Source: Desulfobacterales bacterium
GTDB taxonomy: Bacteria > Desulfobacterota > Desulfobacteria > Desulfobacterales > C00003060
Assembly (NCBI GenBank): GCA_023129535.1
Contig: JAGMBW010000143.1
Coordinates: 1-36,476, forward strand
Length of the DNA stretch: 36,476 nt
Direction: 5' to 3'
In this document: one piece after another, positions 7,769 through 16,312 of the stretch
Layout: every line of letters starts with the position of its first letter
How positions within the stretch are numbered: position 1 is the stretch's first letter
Notes under the pieces: generated by a model
Told to the model about the DNA's origin: nothing
The model's input: the letters and a program-made list of their open reading frames with translations, nothing else
Databases searched by the model: none
Made by a program: the position numbers and the translations under genes

Positions 7769-9370
7769 TTAGATACTCAGGTGCTTTATGTGTCGCTGAA
7801 AAATCAGATAGTCAAAGATCGCTCTTGTAACCAAAATAGCCGTAAAGAGACTTGCCAGGATCCCAATACTCAGAGTAACCGCAAAGCCCTTTATGGGGCC
7901 TGTTCCAAATTGAAAGAGGACCAGGGCTGCAATAAGCGTGGTTACATTGGCGTCCAGAATGGTCATTGTAGCCCTGCTATAGCCAGCATCCACAGCAGCT
8001 CTGGGTGTCTTGCCCAGGCGAGCCTCCTCCCGAATACGTTCGAAGATGATCACGTTGGCATCCACGGCCATGCCTATAGTCAGGATGATTCCCGCCATGC
8101 CCGGCAAGGTGAGCGTGGCCCGAAAGAATGCCAGACCAGCTCCAATCAAAATGATGTCCAGACAGATGGCCATATCTGCAATGATACCGGCACCTTTGTA
8201 ATACATCGCTATGAATAGGAGAACAAAAATGCCGCCGACCCACATGGAAAGGAGTCCTTTTTCAATCGAGTCGCGGCCCAGAGAAGGCCCAACAGTTCGT
8301 TCCTCAAGAATCTTGACCGGCGCAGGCAGGGCACCGGCTCGCAGGACAATAGCCAGGTCCCGGGCCTCTTCGGTGGTAAAATTGCCAGTAATGCGTGCCT
8401 CGCCTCCGCTGATTTTTTCCTGGATGACCGGGGCCGAGTACACGCGATTGTCTAAGACAATGGCAAGCCGTTTTTTTACGTTCGCTTCAGTAATCCGTTC
8501 AAAGAGCCTGGCCCCTTTTTTGTCAAAGTCCATGGAAACATAAGGCTCACTGAATTGGGAGTCGATTTGAACCCTGGCATCCGTCAAATACTCACCGGTG
8601 AGATAAGTTCGTTTTTTAACCAAAAACGGTGTCCTTGTGGTACGCCTTGTCACCTCGTCTTCACTGATTTGATAAAGGATCTCATCGCCTGGCGGAATGT
8701 TTCCTTTCAGGGCCGCCTCAACATCATGGTCCTCATCCAATAGTTTGAATTCCAGAAGGGCTGTCTGTCCGATCAGGTTAATGGCCCTTTGAGGGTCCTT
8801 GATTCCCGGAAGTTGCACCAGGATGCGATTTTGTCCCTGTCGACGGATATCCGGTTCGCTGACACCGAACTGGTCAATGCGATTTCGGATAGTCTCCATG
8901 GCCTGTTTGGAAGCCATCTCTTTTATATACTTGACTTCTTGTTCTGGTAGATCGAGGCAGACAACAACATCCTTACCCTCAGGGGTTCTGGATACAAGGC
9001 GGAGCCACCCGAACTCCTTGTCGAGCATCTTGTCAAAGGCCTCAGTGTTTTTCTGATTCAAAATGCGGACCGATATTTGAATCGCTTGTACACGATCAAG
9101 CTCCGCATATCGAATGCGGGCTTTTCTCATGGCATCCCGGAGTTCTTGAACGGTTCGTTCTATTCTGTTTTCTACTGCTTCCTGGGTTTGGACTTCCAGT
9201 ACGAGATGCATGCCGCCCTGAAGGTCGAGGCCCAGATGAATCTTTTCAGTGGGAAGGATACCCAGGGTTCTCCACCAGGTAGGGAGATTGGAATAGACAG
9301 ACGGCACAACATATACCAATGCCATTACCACGAGGGCAAGAATGAGAAATAGCCTCCATTTGAGTTGCAT
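7769..9370 (-). CDS. secD: Protein translocase subunit SecD
   Basis: About 533 residues. An N-terminal membrane helix (about 6-28) is followed by GLDLQGGMHLVLEV (about 47-60), the start of the large periplasmic domain. The domain ends before a cluster of five membrane helices that includes the family motif GMAVDANVIIFERIREE (about 434-450), whose Asp is needed for gradient-driven export in studied members. It partners SecF and YajC. I take ATG 9370 as the start; a TTG one codon upstream (9373) is equally placed behind GAGAGAGG. It follows yajC by 16 bases and is clearly co-transcribed with it. Confidence 0.97.
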   Translation of the reverse strand: MQLKWRLFLILALVVMALVYVVPSVYSNLPTWWRTLGILPTEKIHLGLDLQGGMHLVLEVQTQEAVENRIERTVQELRDAMRKARIRYAELDRVQAIQISVRILNQKNTEAFDKMLDKEFGWLRLVSRTPEGKDVVVCLDLPEQEVKYIKEMASKQAMETIRNRIDQFGVSEPDIRRQGQNRILVQLPGIKDPQRAINLIGQTALLEFKLLDEDHDVEAALKGNIPPGDEILYQISEDEVTRRTTRTPFLVKKRTYLTGEYLTDARVQIDSQFSEPYVSMDFDKKGARLFERITEANVKKRLAIVLDNRVYSAPVIQEKISGGEARITGNFTTEEARDLAIVLRAGALPAPVKILEERTVGPSLGRDSIEKGLLSMWVGGIFVLLFIAMYYKGAGIIADMAICLDIILIGAGLAFFRATLTLPGMAGIILTIGMAVDANVIIFERIREEARLGKTPRAAVDAGYSRATMTILDANVTTLIAALVLFQFGTGPIKGFAVTLSIGILASLFTAILVTRAIFDYLIFQRHIKHLSI

Positions 9371-9386
9371 CAACTCATTACCTCTC

Positions 9387-9716
9387 TCATTTTCTCTCGG
9401 GATTTTCGGCCTGCACTAACCCTGCGATGTTGGTGCGTCCCACCTTTACACGCACCTTTTCTGAAATCTCAAGCGTAACAACCGTGTCGGTGATGCCCGT
9501 AATCCGACCATACAACCCACCGCTTGTGATTACACGATCGCCCTTTCTAAGGCTGCCGAGCATCTGGCGATGATGTTTCTGCTTCTTTTGCTGGGGTCGT
9601 ATCAAAAGAAAATAGAATATGGCAAACATCAGGATGAGTGGGACCAAAGCCCCAAATCCGCCACCCTGTCCGCCTGCGCCCCCTCCTGTGCCCATGGCAT
9701 ATGCAATGTCAATCAA
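9387..9716 (-). CDS. yajC: Preprotein translocase subunit YajC
   Basis: 109 residues from a TTG start at 9716. That start has an almost perfect AAAGGAGGT ribosome-binding site 8 bases upstream, and the preceding in-frame ATG (9776) would add 20 residues encoded by a repeat element, so it is rejected. A Gly-rich N-terminus is followed by one membrane helix (about 23-40) and the family signature RPQQKKQK. A C-terminal small beta-barrel-like region (LRKGDRVITSGGLYGRITGI) matches YajC. It associates with SecDF at the translocon. The yajC-secD-secF order is the standard one. Confidence 0.95.
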   Translation of the reverse strand: MIDIAYAMGTGGGAGGQGGGFGALVPLILMFAIFYFLLIRPQQKKQKHHRQMLGSLRKGDRVITSGGLYGRITGITDTVVTLEISEKVRVKVGRTNIAGLVQAENPERK

Positions 9717-9750
9717 GATAATTACCTCCTTTGTTATGGTTATTCGATGA

Positions 9751-9824
9751 CGCATAGGGCAAAGCGCATGGCGCATAGCGTTTTCTTGCTCCCTGCTCTA
9801 TGCGCTCTGCTCCATGCGCTCTGC
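9751..9824. repeat. Word-array palindrome, GCATAGC family copy 1
   Basis: The left arm consists of GCATAGG, GCAAAGC, GCATGGC and GCATAGC words (9751-9780), the centre is TTTTCTTGCTCCCT, and the right arm is CTCTATGCGCT-like words (9796-9824). The second copy at 9905-9981 has the same flank (TTATTCGATGA) and the same centre, so the two are homologous duplicates about 155 bases apart. Confidence 0.85.
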
Positions 9825-9904
9825 GATTACACGATTTACAACTACTCAAGTTTCCAACCCAATGGAGTTGGCCTGATCAAAATCGCCCCACTCGTTATTC
9901 GATG

Positions 9905-9981
9905 ATGCATAGGGCATAGCGCATAGCGTTTTCTTGCTCCCTGCTCCCTGCTCTATGCGCTTTGCTCTATGCTCTATGCGT
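9905..9981. repeat. Word-array palindrome, GCATAGC family copy 2
   Basis: The left arm GCATAGG-GCATAGC-GCATAGC (9907-9927), a centre with an extra CTCCCTG unit, and the right arm of CTATGCGC/CTATGCT words (9951-9981). Its right end overlaps the purB 3' end: read leftward, the purB stop TAG (9976-9974) is the last part of a GCATAG word. Confidence 0.85.
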
Positions 9982-11275
9982 TTTTTCCAAACACTCGGGC
10001 AAAGATAGTGTTCACATGCCTTAGCTGGGCCTTTATATCAAAGAGTGTTTCAATCTCATCGGGTTTCAAGTAATTTCGAATATCTGAATTACTCAGGACA
10101 AATTCTTTAAACCCCTTTTTTTTCTTCCATGCCCCCATGGCCTGTTTTTGAACCATGTTATACGCTTCTTGCCGGCTTACACCCCGTTTGGCCAAGGCAA
10201 GGAGTATCTGCTGAGAAAAGATGAGGCCCCGGGTGAGTTCCAGGTTTTGCTCCATCCGTTCGGGATAGACGACAAGGTTACGTATGATTTTCGTCATCCG
10301 GCTTAGCATGTAGTCAACCAGAATGGTGCTGTCAGGAGCGATTACCCTTTCCACAGACGAATGGCTGATGTCACGTTCATGCCACAGCGGTATGTTGTTC
10401 ATGGCGGCGGCAGCATTAGAGCGAACCAGCCTCGCCAGGCCGGACAGGTTTTCGCAGCCTATTGGGTTGCGCTTGTGGGGCATGGCAGAGGACCCCTTTT
10501 GCCCTTTTGAAAAATGCTCCTCGACCTCTGAGACCTCTGTCCTTTGAAGGTGGCGAAGCTCTACCGCGATCTTCTCTATCGTAGAGGCCATGATGGCTAA
10601 CGTCGTAAAATACTCGGCATAGCGATCTCTCTGGATAATCTGGTTGGAGATGGCCGCAGGCTGGAGGCTCAGTTTTCGACATACATAAGCTTCCACCTCC
10701 GGTGAAATATTGGCATAGGTGCCCACAGCGCCTGAGATCTTGCCAACGGCTATGGTTTCCATGGCCTGTTCCATCCGCCTGAGATTGCGTCCCATTTCGT
10801 CATACCACAGGGCCAGCTTCAGGCCAAAGGTGATAGGCTCGGCATGTATGCCATGGGACCGGCCGACCATGATGGTGTGCTTGTGAGCCATGGCCTTTCT
10901 TTTCAGGGCAAGCATGAGACGCTCACACCCCTTTAAAATCAGTTTGGACGCCCCCTTGAGCCTCACGGCCATGGCAGTATCCAGGATGTCCGACGAGGTC
11001 AGCCCCAAATGGATGTATCGTGCGTCCGGGCCGACGGTCTCTCCGACATTTGTCAAGAAGGCAATAACATCATGTTTGGTTTCGGCCTCAATGGCATTGA
11101 TCCTTTCAACAGAAAAGCGTGCGTTCTTTCGAATATTCTGTGCTGCCTTCTTAGGGATCTGGCCAATCTTAGCAAGGGCTTCACAGACCAGGATCTCTAC
11201 CAGAAGCCACGCCTGGAATTTCTCTTCCTCTGTCCATATACGGCCCATGGCCTCACGGGTATATCGTTTGATCAT
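9974..11275 (-). CDS. purB: Adenylosuccinate lyase
   Basis: 433 residues. It has the fumarase/aspartase-superfamily signature GSSAMPHKRNPI (about 261-272), whose Ser is the catalytic residue of the flexible loop, the conserved GRSHGIHAEP (138-147) and TSSDILDT (93-100). The enzyme acts twice in purine synthesis: it cleaves SAICAR to AICAR and adenylosuccinate to AMP, releasing fumarate. Start ATG 11275 sits behind TTGGAGA and gives the standard N-terminus MIKRYTREAMGRIW. The open frame runs 90 codons further upstream, but that part is palindromic repeat sequence and part of the previous gene, so it is excluded. The final codon and stop come from a repeat word. Confidence 0.97.
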   Translation of the reverse strand: MIKRYTREAMGRIWTEEEKFQAWLLVEILVCEALAKIGQIPKKAAQNIRKNARFSVERINAIEAETKHDVIAFLTNVGETVGPDARYIHLGLTSSDILDTAMAVRLKGASKLILKGCERLMLALKRKAMAHKHTIMVGRSHGIHAEPITFGLKLALWYDEMGRNLRRMEQAMETIAVGKISGAVGTYANISPEVEAYVCRKLSLQPAAISNQIIQRDRYAEYFTTLAIMASTIEKIAVELRHLQRTEVSEVEEHFSKGQKGSSAMPHKRNPIGCENLSGLARLVRSNAAAAMNNIPLWHERDISHSSVERVIAPDSTILVDYMLSRMTKIIRNLVVYPERMEQNLELTRGLIFSQQILLALAKRGVSRQEAYNMVQKQAMGAWKKKKGFKEFVLSNSDIRNYLKPDEIETLFDIKAQLRHVNTIFARVFGKNA

Positions 11276-11292
11276 GACGTCTCCAATCACAG

Positions 11293-11458
11293 GGAGCAAT
11301 GGAGCAATGGAGTATTGGAGTAGTGGGTATTTAAACCGGTATAAGGCGCAAGGCATAAGGCGCAAGGCAAGATGTTTACCCCGTGCGCCTTGTGCCCTGG
11401 GCCTTACGCCAGCTAGTTCTAACCCATCACTCCAGTCCTCCAGTGCTCCAGTACTCCG
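11293..11458. repeat. Nested palindrome: GGAGTATT copy 2 with AAGGCGC inside
   Basis: The outer arms are GGAGCAAT/GGAGTATT/GGAGTAGT words (11293-11327) and their complement ACTCCAGT-like words (11426-11458). Inside lies a second palindrome built from a different word, AAGGCGC/AAGGCAT (11340-11369), paired with GCGCCTT/GGGCCTTACGCC (11383-11410). It fills the gap between the LysM-like gene and purB and abuts the upstream gene's stop. Confidence 0.85.
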
Positions 11459-11459
11459 A

Positions 11460-12251
11460 TTATTGCACGGCTGGCAACCACAGAGTCTCTCCGTCAAACT
11501 CGATTCGATTAACATTTTTGTAATCAATTCTATCAAGAAGAGCAAATATGCGACCCATGTTGTAGATAACTATCTTGCTCAAGGGATAAATATGATCCAG
11601 ATTGGTCTCAAGTCTGCGTTCCCTAAGATTGTAAATGTGAACCACATTTTCCGAAAATTTCAAGATTTTGCCCACGCCAGAGCTGTAGCCCAGACGGTTC
11701 GGCTCGTCGGCCAAAGGCGAAAGGTGTATGCCCTTGTGGTCATAATAGTCTTTTAACAGGTTGAAGTGTATGTCCCATATGTTCTCGCCGGCCTGAACTA
11801 CATGAATTCCAAATGCATCCTCCTCTGCCCTGGTTTCAGGTTCACCCGATAAATCTGCTTCCAGGATTTCTCCCTCCTTGATTTGCACTTCATCCAGTAT
11901 AGTCTTCATTCGAATCGTCTCTTTTCCAACCTTGATTGACTCGTCCGGCCTGACAATCATGTCAATACTTTTCTCAATACCATATGGGGCCTTTCGCTCT
12001 TCCATCAGGGCAATCAGTGCTTTATCGGTCTTTTCTTTTAGCTTGCCGTAGTCAATGATCTTTCCAGAAGCAATGGGCATCATTTTTGTTAAGTCAGGTG
12101 CAGACGCAAGCCGGGCCGGTTTTGAGGGTCTTTCTGGTTTTATCAAAACAAACCAAACAACAACGCCGATCAGAACAATGCAGAGACCAGCCAGAAGCAC
12201 ATAGTGGCCGGTTTTGGAGGACTTCACATTTGGTGAAGTTTTTTCAGGCAT
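11460..12251 (-). CDS. Membrane-anchored LysM-like protein, unknown role
   Basis: 263 residues. A short basic cytoplasmic N-terminus is followed by one membrane helix (about 17-37), so the rest is probably periplasmic. Residues 151-163 (VVQAGENIWDIHF) resemble the start of a LysM peptidoglycan-binding motif, but the following ~60 residues are not a clean LysM repeat. The C-terminus (SKIVIYNMGRIFALLDRID) contains no enzyme signature that I recognise. It is leftward between the phospholipase-like gene and purB, with a 144-base gap upstream. TAA at 11462-11460 directly touches the repeat. It may be a cell-envelope tether or scaffold; I give no specific function. Confidence 0.7.
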   Translation of the reverse strand: MPEKTSPNVKSSKTGHYVLLAGLCIVLIGVVVWFVLIKPERPSKPARLASAPDLTKMMPIASGKIIDYGKLKEKTDKALIALMEERKAPYGIEKSIDMIVRPDESIKVGKETIRMKTILDEVQIKEGEILEADLSGEPETRAEEDAFGIHVVQAGENIWDIHFNLLKDYYDHKGIHLSPLADEPNRLGYSSGVGKILKFSENVVHIYNLRERRLETNLDHIYPLSKIVIYNMGRIFALLDRIDYKNVNRIEFDGETLWLPAVQ

Positions 12252-12394
12252 AGGGCCCCCTCTTCCAGACGTCAGAGCAAATTCTTTATTTACAGGATTA
12301 CAGAGTTACTGTCAATACTAATCACGGCGTTGCCGCACCGCGTGGAGTTAGCCATAGATGGCCCATCAAGTGCGGTGTCGGCTTTCAGTTCGCG

Positions 12395-13270
12395 TTAAGC
12401 CAGCCTCCTCACGCCAAGATTGATCTGTTGGATTGCCTCGGTTGTCACTTTGTCCATGAGGGAGGCAAGGGTCCCTGTAAAGGAGTGACCATCGGTGAGG
12501 GCATTGAGGTCGAGCTTTTCCAAGACTGGAAAGGTTCGGATTCCAACTGTGTCCGGATAAAACAGGGTGGACCAGGCCTGCAGACAACCTGGCACAAGCT
12601 TGTTTGAGAGATTCATGATGCGATATAGAGCCTTGTTGGTGAAAAGTCTAAAGAAAAGGCGTTGTTGAGCGTGAGCCCTCTTGAGAGCCTTTAAGAGGAA
12701 GGGGGGCAGAGTGGTGTATCCGATCAGATGCGCCAGATAAAAGCGAAACAGGCAATCCCCGGTGGGTTGGTCAACTTTTGCCAGGCCTTCGCGCAGAAAG
12801 TCTCTGGGATGGCGCCGTAGTTGCTGGAGAAGGACCATATCGATCAAGGTCTCGATCTGCCGATGGGTTGCCAGGGCAAGGCTACCTTTTTCTCCCCAGC
12901 TTAACGTGTAATGGTGAATAATCCCATGAATGATGCGATCTGTCACCGTGTGAGTTACAATGCCTGCCGCAAAAGGCAACGTTAAGGTCCACACATGAGG
13001 GTCAGCAGCAATGGCGTCAAAGAAGCTTACGGCTTTTTGATCATTCTTGAGAGCTTCTTTTAAGTGAAGGGCGCGGGCGACCCAAACGTACTTTTTGGGG
13101 TTTAGACGAAAAGGGGGCACATCGTAGTAGAAGGCATCAGGGATAATTGCGCCCAGGTAAAAGGCAGGGAGATTCTCCTTAATAACTTGGGCCAGCAGTT
13201 GCTGTCCAGATCCTTTCAGTTGCTTGACCACGTCTTGCGCGATCAAGATGTGGGTTAGTTCCTTGGCCAT
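12395..13270 (-). CDS. Zinc-dependent phospholipase C-like protein
   Basis: 291 residues. It shows the layout of the zinc-dependent phospholipase C / S1-P1 nuclease-like family: His7 near the N-terminus (KELTHILIA), GAIIPDAFYYD (40-50), THTVTDRIIH (106-115) with His107, Asp111 and His115 as likely zinc ligands, and HRQIETLID (136-144). There is no signal peptide, unlike the secreted bacterial toxins of this fold, so it probably acts inside the cell or belongs to the uncharacterised cytosolic branch. The start is ATG 13270. It follows oadG after 14 bases and may be in the same transcript. The family is quite sure; the substrate is unknown. Confidence 0.8.
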   Translation of the reverse strand: MAKELTHILIAQDVVKQLKGSGQQLLAQVIKENLPAFYLGAIIPDAFYYDVPPFRLNPKKYVWVARALHLKEALKNDQKAVSFFDAIAADPHVWTLTLPFAAGIVTHTVTDRIIHGIIHHYTLSWGEKGSLALATHRQIETLIDMVLLQQLRRHPRDFLREGLAKVDQPTGDCLFRFYLAHLIGYTTLPPFLLKALKRAHAQQRLFFRLFTNKALYRIMNLSNKLVPGCLQAWSTLFYPDTVGIRTFPVLEKLDLNALTDGHSFTGTLASLMDKVTTEAIQQINLGVRRLA

Positions 13271-13284
13271 TGGACCCTGGAGGT

Positions 13285-13497
13285 TTAATCGGTCCTTTCA
13301 TACAGGTAAAGTGCCATGGCCACAGCAGCGGCTTCTTCTTGCGTCAGTCCCTTCTCCATGTCCTTCCTGGCATCCAGGTGGGCAAAAACCCTGCCCGTGA
13401 TTTGCATCACTACCTGCAGGATGCCAAGGACAACGAATATGCCAACAAAGCGTATAAGCAGTGTGGAAATAGCATAGCTCCAATCGATACCTTCCAT
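13285..13497 (-). CDS. oadG: Na+-pump decarboxylase gamma subunit (OadG-like)
   Basis: 70 residues. A single N-terminal membrane helix (about 8-33, LLIRFVGIFVVLGILQVVMQ) is followed by a short charged stretch and a C-terminal YLYERTD-type tail, the usual build of the small gamma subunit that holds the complex together. Two ATG codons are possible, 13503 and 13497. I prefer 13497 because GGGAG lies 6 bases before it and would touch the other. It starts 11 bases after oadB stops. The biotin-carrying alpha subunit is not in the window, so the substrate (oxaloacetate, methylmalonyl-CoA or glutaconyl-CoA) cannot be named. Confidence 0.8.
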   Translation of the reverse strand: MEGIDWSYAISTLLIRFVGIFVVLGILQVVMQITGRVFAHLDARKDMEKGLTQEEAAAVAMALYLYERTD

Positions 13498-13508
13498 CCT
13501 CATCTCCC

Positions 13509-14657
13509 TTAACCAAACATCGCAATCAACATGCCGGCTGCCGACGCACTACCGATCACACCGGCCAGGTTCGGGCCAATGGCGTGCATGAGCAAAAAAT
13601 TATTGGGATTCTCCTGTTGTCCGACCATCTGTGAGACACGTGCTGCCATGGGGACTGCGCTAACCCCTGCTGAGCCGATGAGGGGGTTCATTTTCTCCTT
13701 CAGAAAGAGATTCATGATCTTTGCCGTCAGGACGCCACCCATGGTACAAATGGCAAAATCGAGCAGGCCGAAGGAAAAGATGAGCAACGGCTTGGCCGTG
13801 AGAAATTTTTCAGCCTGCATGGTCGCACCTACGGAGATGCCCAGAAATATGGTGACGATATTCATAAGAGAGCCCTGCGCGGACCCGGCCAATCTATCTA
13901 CAACCCCACTTTCTCGCATAAAGTTTCCGAGCATAAACATTCCCATTAAAGGCGTTACCGCAGGGACCAAAAGTGCAATGACCGCCGCTACGATAAGCGG
14001 AAAGAATATCTTTTCACGGTTCGACACGGGCCTCAGTTGTCTCATGACGATCTTTCGTTCCTGCCTGGACGTTAGAAGTCTCATGATGGGGGGTTGAATC
14101 AAAGGGACCATGGCCATGTACGAGTAAGCGGCAAGGGCATTGGCCCCAAGGAGATGGGGGGCCAGCTTGGCCGTGAGGTAGATGGTTGTGGGTCCGTCAG
14201 CCCCTCCAATAATCGCCACCGATGCAGCCTCCTTCATTGTAAATCCAAAAAGGAGGACGCCCAGAAATGTCACGAAGACGCCAAGTTGAGCGCCGGCCCC
14301 AATGATCATGGTTTTCGGGTTGGCAATGAGGGGCCCGAAATCGGTCATGGCCCCGAGTCCCAGAAATATGAGGCACGGGATGACCTCCCACTCCACACCA
14401 TAGTGGTAGAATATGTTGAACAGTTCCCGTTTACCGTTGGCGTCGAAGCCCATGAGCGGGGTCAGGGGGAAGTTAACAATGAAGATTCCAAAACCGATCG
14501 GCAGCAGGAGCAAGGGTTCGTATTTCTTGGCAACGGCCAAATAAATGAAAAATAGGCCGATCCCCCACATGATGACGAGCTTATAATGAAGATGGAAAAG
14601 CCCAGTTTGTGTATAAAGGATATTCTGTAAGAGATCAATAAAGGTCTCCCAATTCAT
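13509..14657 (-). CDS. oadB: Na+-translocating decarboxylase beta subunit
   Basis: 382 residues, with about nine to eleven membrane helices. The conserved GGADGPTTIYLTAKL (151-165) contains Asp154, which aligns with the sodium-site aspartate of characterised OadB/GcdB proteins. The C-terminal GPNLAGVIGSASAAGMLIA is also typical. The subunit couples carboxybiotin decarboxylation to export of about two Na+ ions across the inner membrane. Start ATG 14657 lies behind GAAGGA. Downstream oadG completes the membrane part. In the Desulfobacterota such pumps can serve fermentation of dicarboxylates or propionate pathways. The protein could equally be called GcdB or MmdB; the three cannot be separated without the alpha subunit. 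Confidence 0.93.
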   Translation of the reverse strand: MNWETFIDLLQNILYTQTGLFHLHYKLVIMWGIGLFFIYLAVAKKYEPLLLLPIGFGIFIVNFPLTPLMGFDANGKRELFNIFYHYGVEWEVIPCLIFLGLGAMTDFGPLIANPKTMIIGAGAQLGVFVTFLGVLLFGFTMKEAASVAIIGGADGPTTIYLTAKLAPHLLGANALAAYSYMAMVPLIQPPIMRLLTSRQERKIVMRQLRPVSNREKIFFPLIVAAVIALLVPAVTPLMGMFMLGNFMRESGVVDRLAGSAQGSLMNIVTIFLGISVGATMQAEKFLTAKPLLIFSFGLLDFAICTMGGVLTAKIMNLFLKEKMNPLIGSAGVSAVPMAARVSQMVGQQENPNNFLLMHAIGPNLAGVIGSASAAGMLIAMFG

Positions 14658-14671
14658 AGCTTTGTTCCTTC

Positions 14672-14768
14672 ACTGCTTATTGAGTTTATTGAGTTAACCC
14701 AGTAAACCAAATCAACCCAATGAACCCAATAGACCCAACAAACCCGACAAACTCAACAAACACAATAA
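14672..14768. repeat. Word-array palindrome, CCCAATAAA type
   Basis: Arrays of AACCCAAT/AACCCAAC/AACTCAAC words (14694-14768) form the right arm and TTATTGAGTT-type words (14677-14695) the left arm. The array begins directly after the RNase E/G stop codon when read leftward and reaches to within about 15 bases of the oadB start. Confidence 0.65.
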
Positions 14769-16247
14769 TCATTCACAAACTATACGGCTGTCTCCCGGTT
14801 GCATGGCAGGATCTCCCTCAAGTGTAATGGTCAGGTTTCGTCTCATCTCCACGTCCAGGAGTTCTCTTCGTTTCTTGTTAAGCAGGTAGTGAGCTACGTT
14901 GCTGGGCACGATCCCCTTTACTTGTGTGATATTGTCTCTAAGGGTTTCAGAGCGGAGCCTTCTCAGAAACTCGAGCGCGAGCCTCTCGGCAGACGGAACG
15001 AGGCCTTTTCCCTGGCAATGAGAGCAGGGGATGAAGCTGCCGTATTCTATGGACGGAGCGATGCGTTGGCGGGTGAGCTCCATGAGACCAAACTTGGAGA
15101 TTTTGCCTAGATTAATCCGGGCTTTGTCCAGCTTGGTGTGCTCTTTAATAGTCTTTTCTACGGCTAAATTGTGTTTATGTTCCCGCATATCAATAAAGTC
15201 GATCACGATAAGACCACCCAGGTCCCTGAGGCGTAGTTGACGTGCAATTTCAGCAGCCGCCTCTGTATTGGTCGCATACGCGGTCTCTTCCATTGAACCT
15301 TTACGTGTCGCTTTACCAGAATTGACATCAATAGCCACTAAGGCCTCTGTGGGGTTGATCACGATGTGACCACCCGATTTCAAGGGAATCCTGCTCGCAA
15401 AGATGGAGCCAATCTGATCCTCGATCTTATACTTGGTGAAGATCGGTTCTGGATCCTTATAGACCTTGACGATTTTTGTATGCCGCGGAGATATAATGCG
15501 AATGAAGTCCTTCACATCCTGGAATATGTTCTTGTTATCTATTAGGATTTCGTTTACATCGAATGTGAAGTGATCCCGGATGGCGCGAATTGCAACGTGG
15601 CGTTCCCTGTAGAGGAGACACGGGGCGGCCGTGCTGAGACCCCGCTTTTTTATGTTTTTCCATAGACGAAGCAGGTAGCGGACATCTTTGGAGATTTCTT
15701 GTTTTTTCTGGTTTTGAGCAGCAGTCCTGACAATCGTACCAAAACCTTCGGGGACCTTCAGAGACTCTATAATGTCCTTGAGACGTCCGCGCTCATTTTC
15801 ATCTTCGATTTTCCTGGAAACGCCTGAACTCTTCGCCCCAGGCATCAGCACAACATAGCGGCCAGGCAAAGAGATAAAGGTGGTAAGCATAGCCCCCTTA
15901 TTCAGGATGGGTTCCTTGGTGACCTGGACCAGGAGTTCCTGGCCGGGCTTGATAAGATCTCGTATGGCAAGGGTCCCCCTCTTTCCGGCCGCGGGTTTCT
16001 CAATAGAATAGTAATCACTGTGTATTTCGTCTTGCTGCAAGAAGCCGTTCCTTTCCGTACCATAGTCAAAAAAGGCGGCCTGCAGGCTTGGTTCCACCCG
16101 TGTGACCATCCCTTTGTAAATGTTTCCACGGGTGATTTCTCCAGCGGTGGTCTCAATATGAAAATTCTCCAGGCGACTTCCCTTTACCAGGGCAATGCGA
16201 CATTCTTCCGGATCAACCGCGTTGATGAGTATCTTCTGTTTTTCCAT
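14769..16247 (-). CDS. rng: Ribonuclease E/G family
   Basis: 492 residues, the short RNase G type without the degradosome scaffold of RNase E. An S1 RNA-binding domain spans about 36-125. The DNase-I-like catalytic core carries Asp307 in DVNSG and Asp350 in DFIDM, the two metal-binding residues of the family. CSHC (408-411) is the zinc-link that joins two protomers. It cleaves single-stranded A/U-rich RNA, matures 16S rRNA 5' ends and starts mRNA decay. Start ATG 16247. It stands alone between the exchanger gene and oadB, with a word-array palindrome immediately 3'. Confidence 0.95.
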   Translation of the reverse strand: MEKQKILINAVDPEECRIALVKGSRLENFHIETTAGEITRGNIYKGMVTRVEPSLQAAFFDYGTERNGFLQQDEIHSDYYSIEKPAAGKRGTLAIRDLIKPGQELLVQVTKEPILNKGAMLTTFISLPGRYVVLMPGAKSSGVSRKIEDENERGRLKDIIESLKVPEGFGTIVRTAAQNQKKQEISKDVRYLLRLWKNIKKRGLSTAAPCLLYRERHVAIRAIRDHFTFDVNEILIDNKNIFQDVKDFIRIISPRHTKIVKVYKDPEPIFTKYKIEDQIGSIFASRIPLKSGGHIVINPTEALVAIDVNSGKATRKGSMEETAYATNTEAAAEIARQLRLRDLGGLIVIDFIDMREHKHNLAVEKTIKEHTKLDKARINLGKISKFGLMELTRQRIAPSIEYGSFIPCSHCQGKGLVPSAERLALEFLRRLRSETLRDNITQVKGIVPSNVAHYLLNKKRRELLDVEMRRNLTITLEGDPAMQPGDSRIVCE

Positions 16248-16312
16248 GGTAAACCGTTACGTGACTGGTGGAGTGATTAGCACTGGCATGAAGAAAAAAC
16301 AATCATTTTCAA

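Noticed and set aside
11276-11545. 90-codon N-terminal extension of purB
   Set aside because: It consists of palindromic repeat words and the antiparallel end of the LysM-like gene frame; ATG 11275 has a ribosome-binding site and gives the family N-terminus.
12531-12552. tRNA T-arm-like GGTTCGGATTCC
   Set aside because: It lies inside the phospholipase-like coding sequence, and no cloverleaf can be formed around it.
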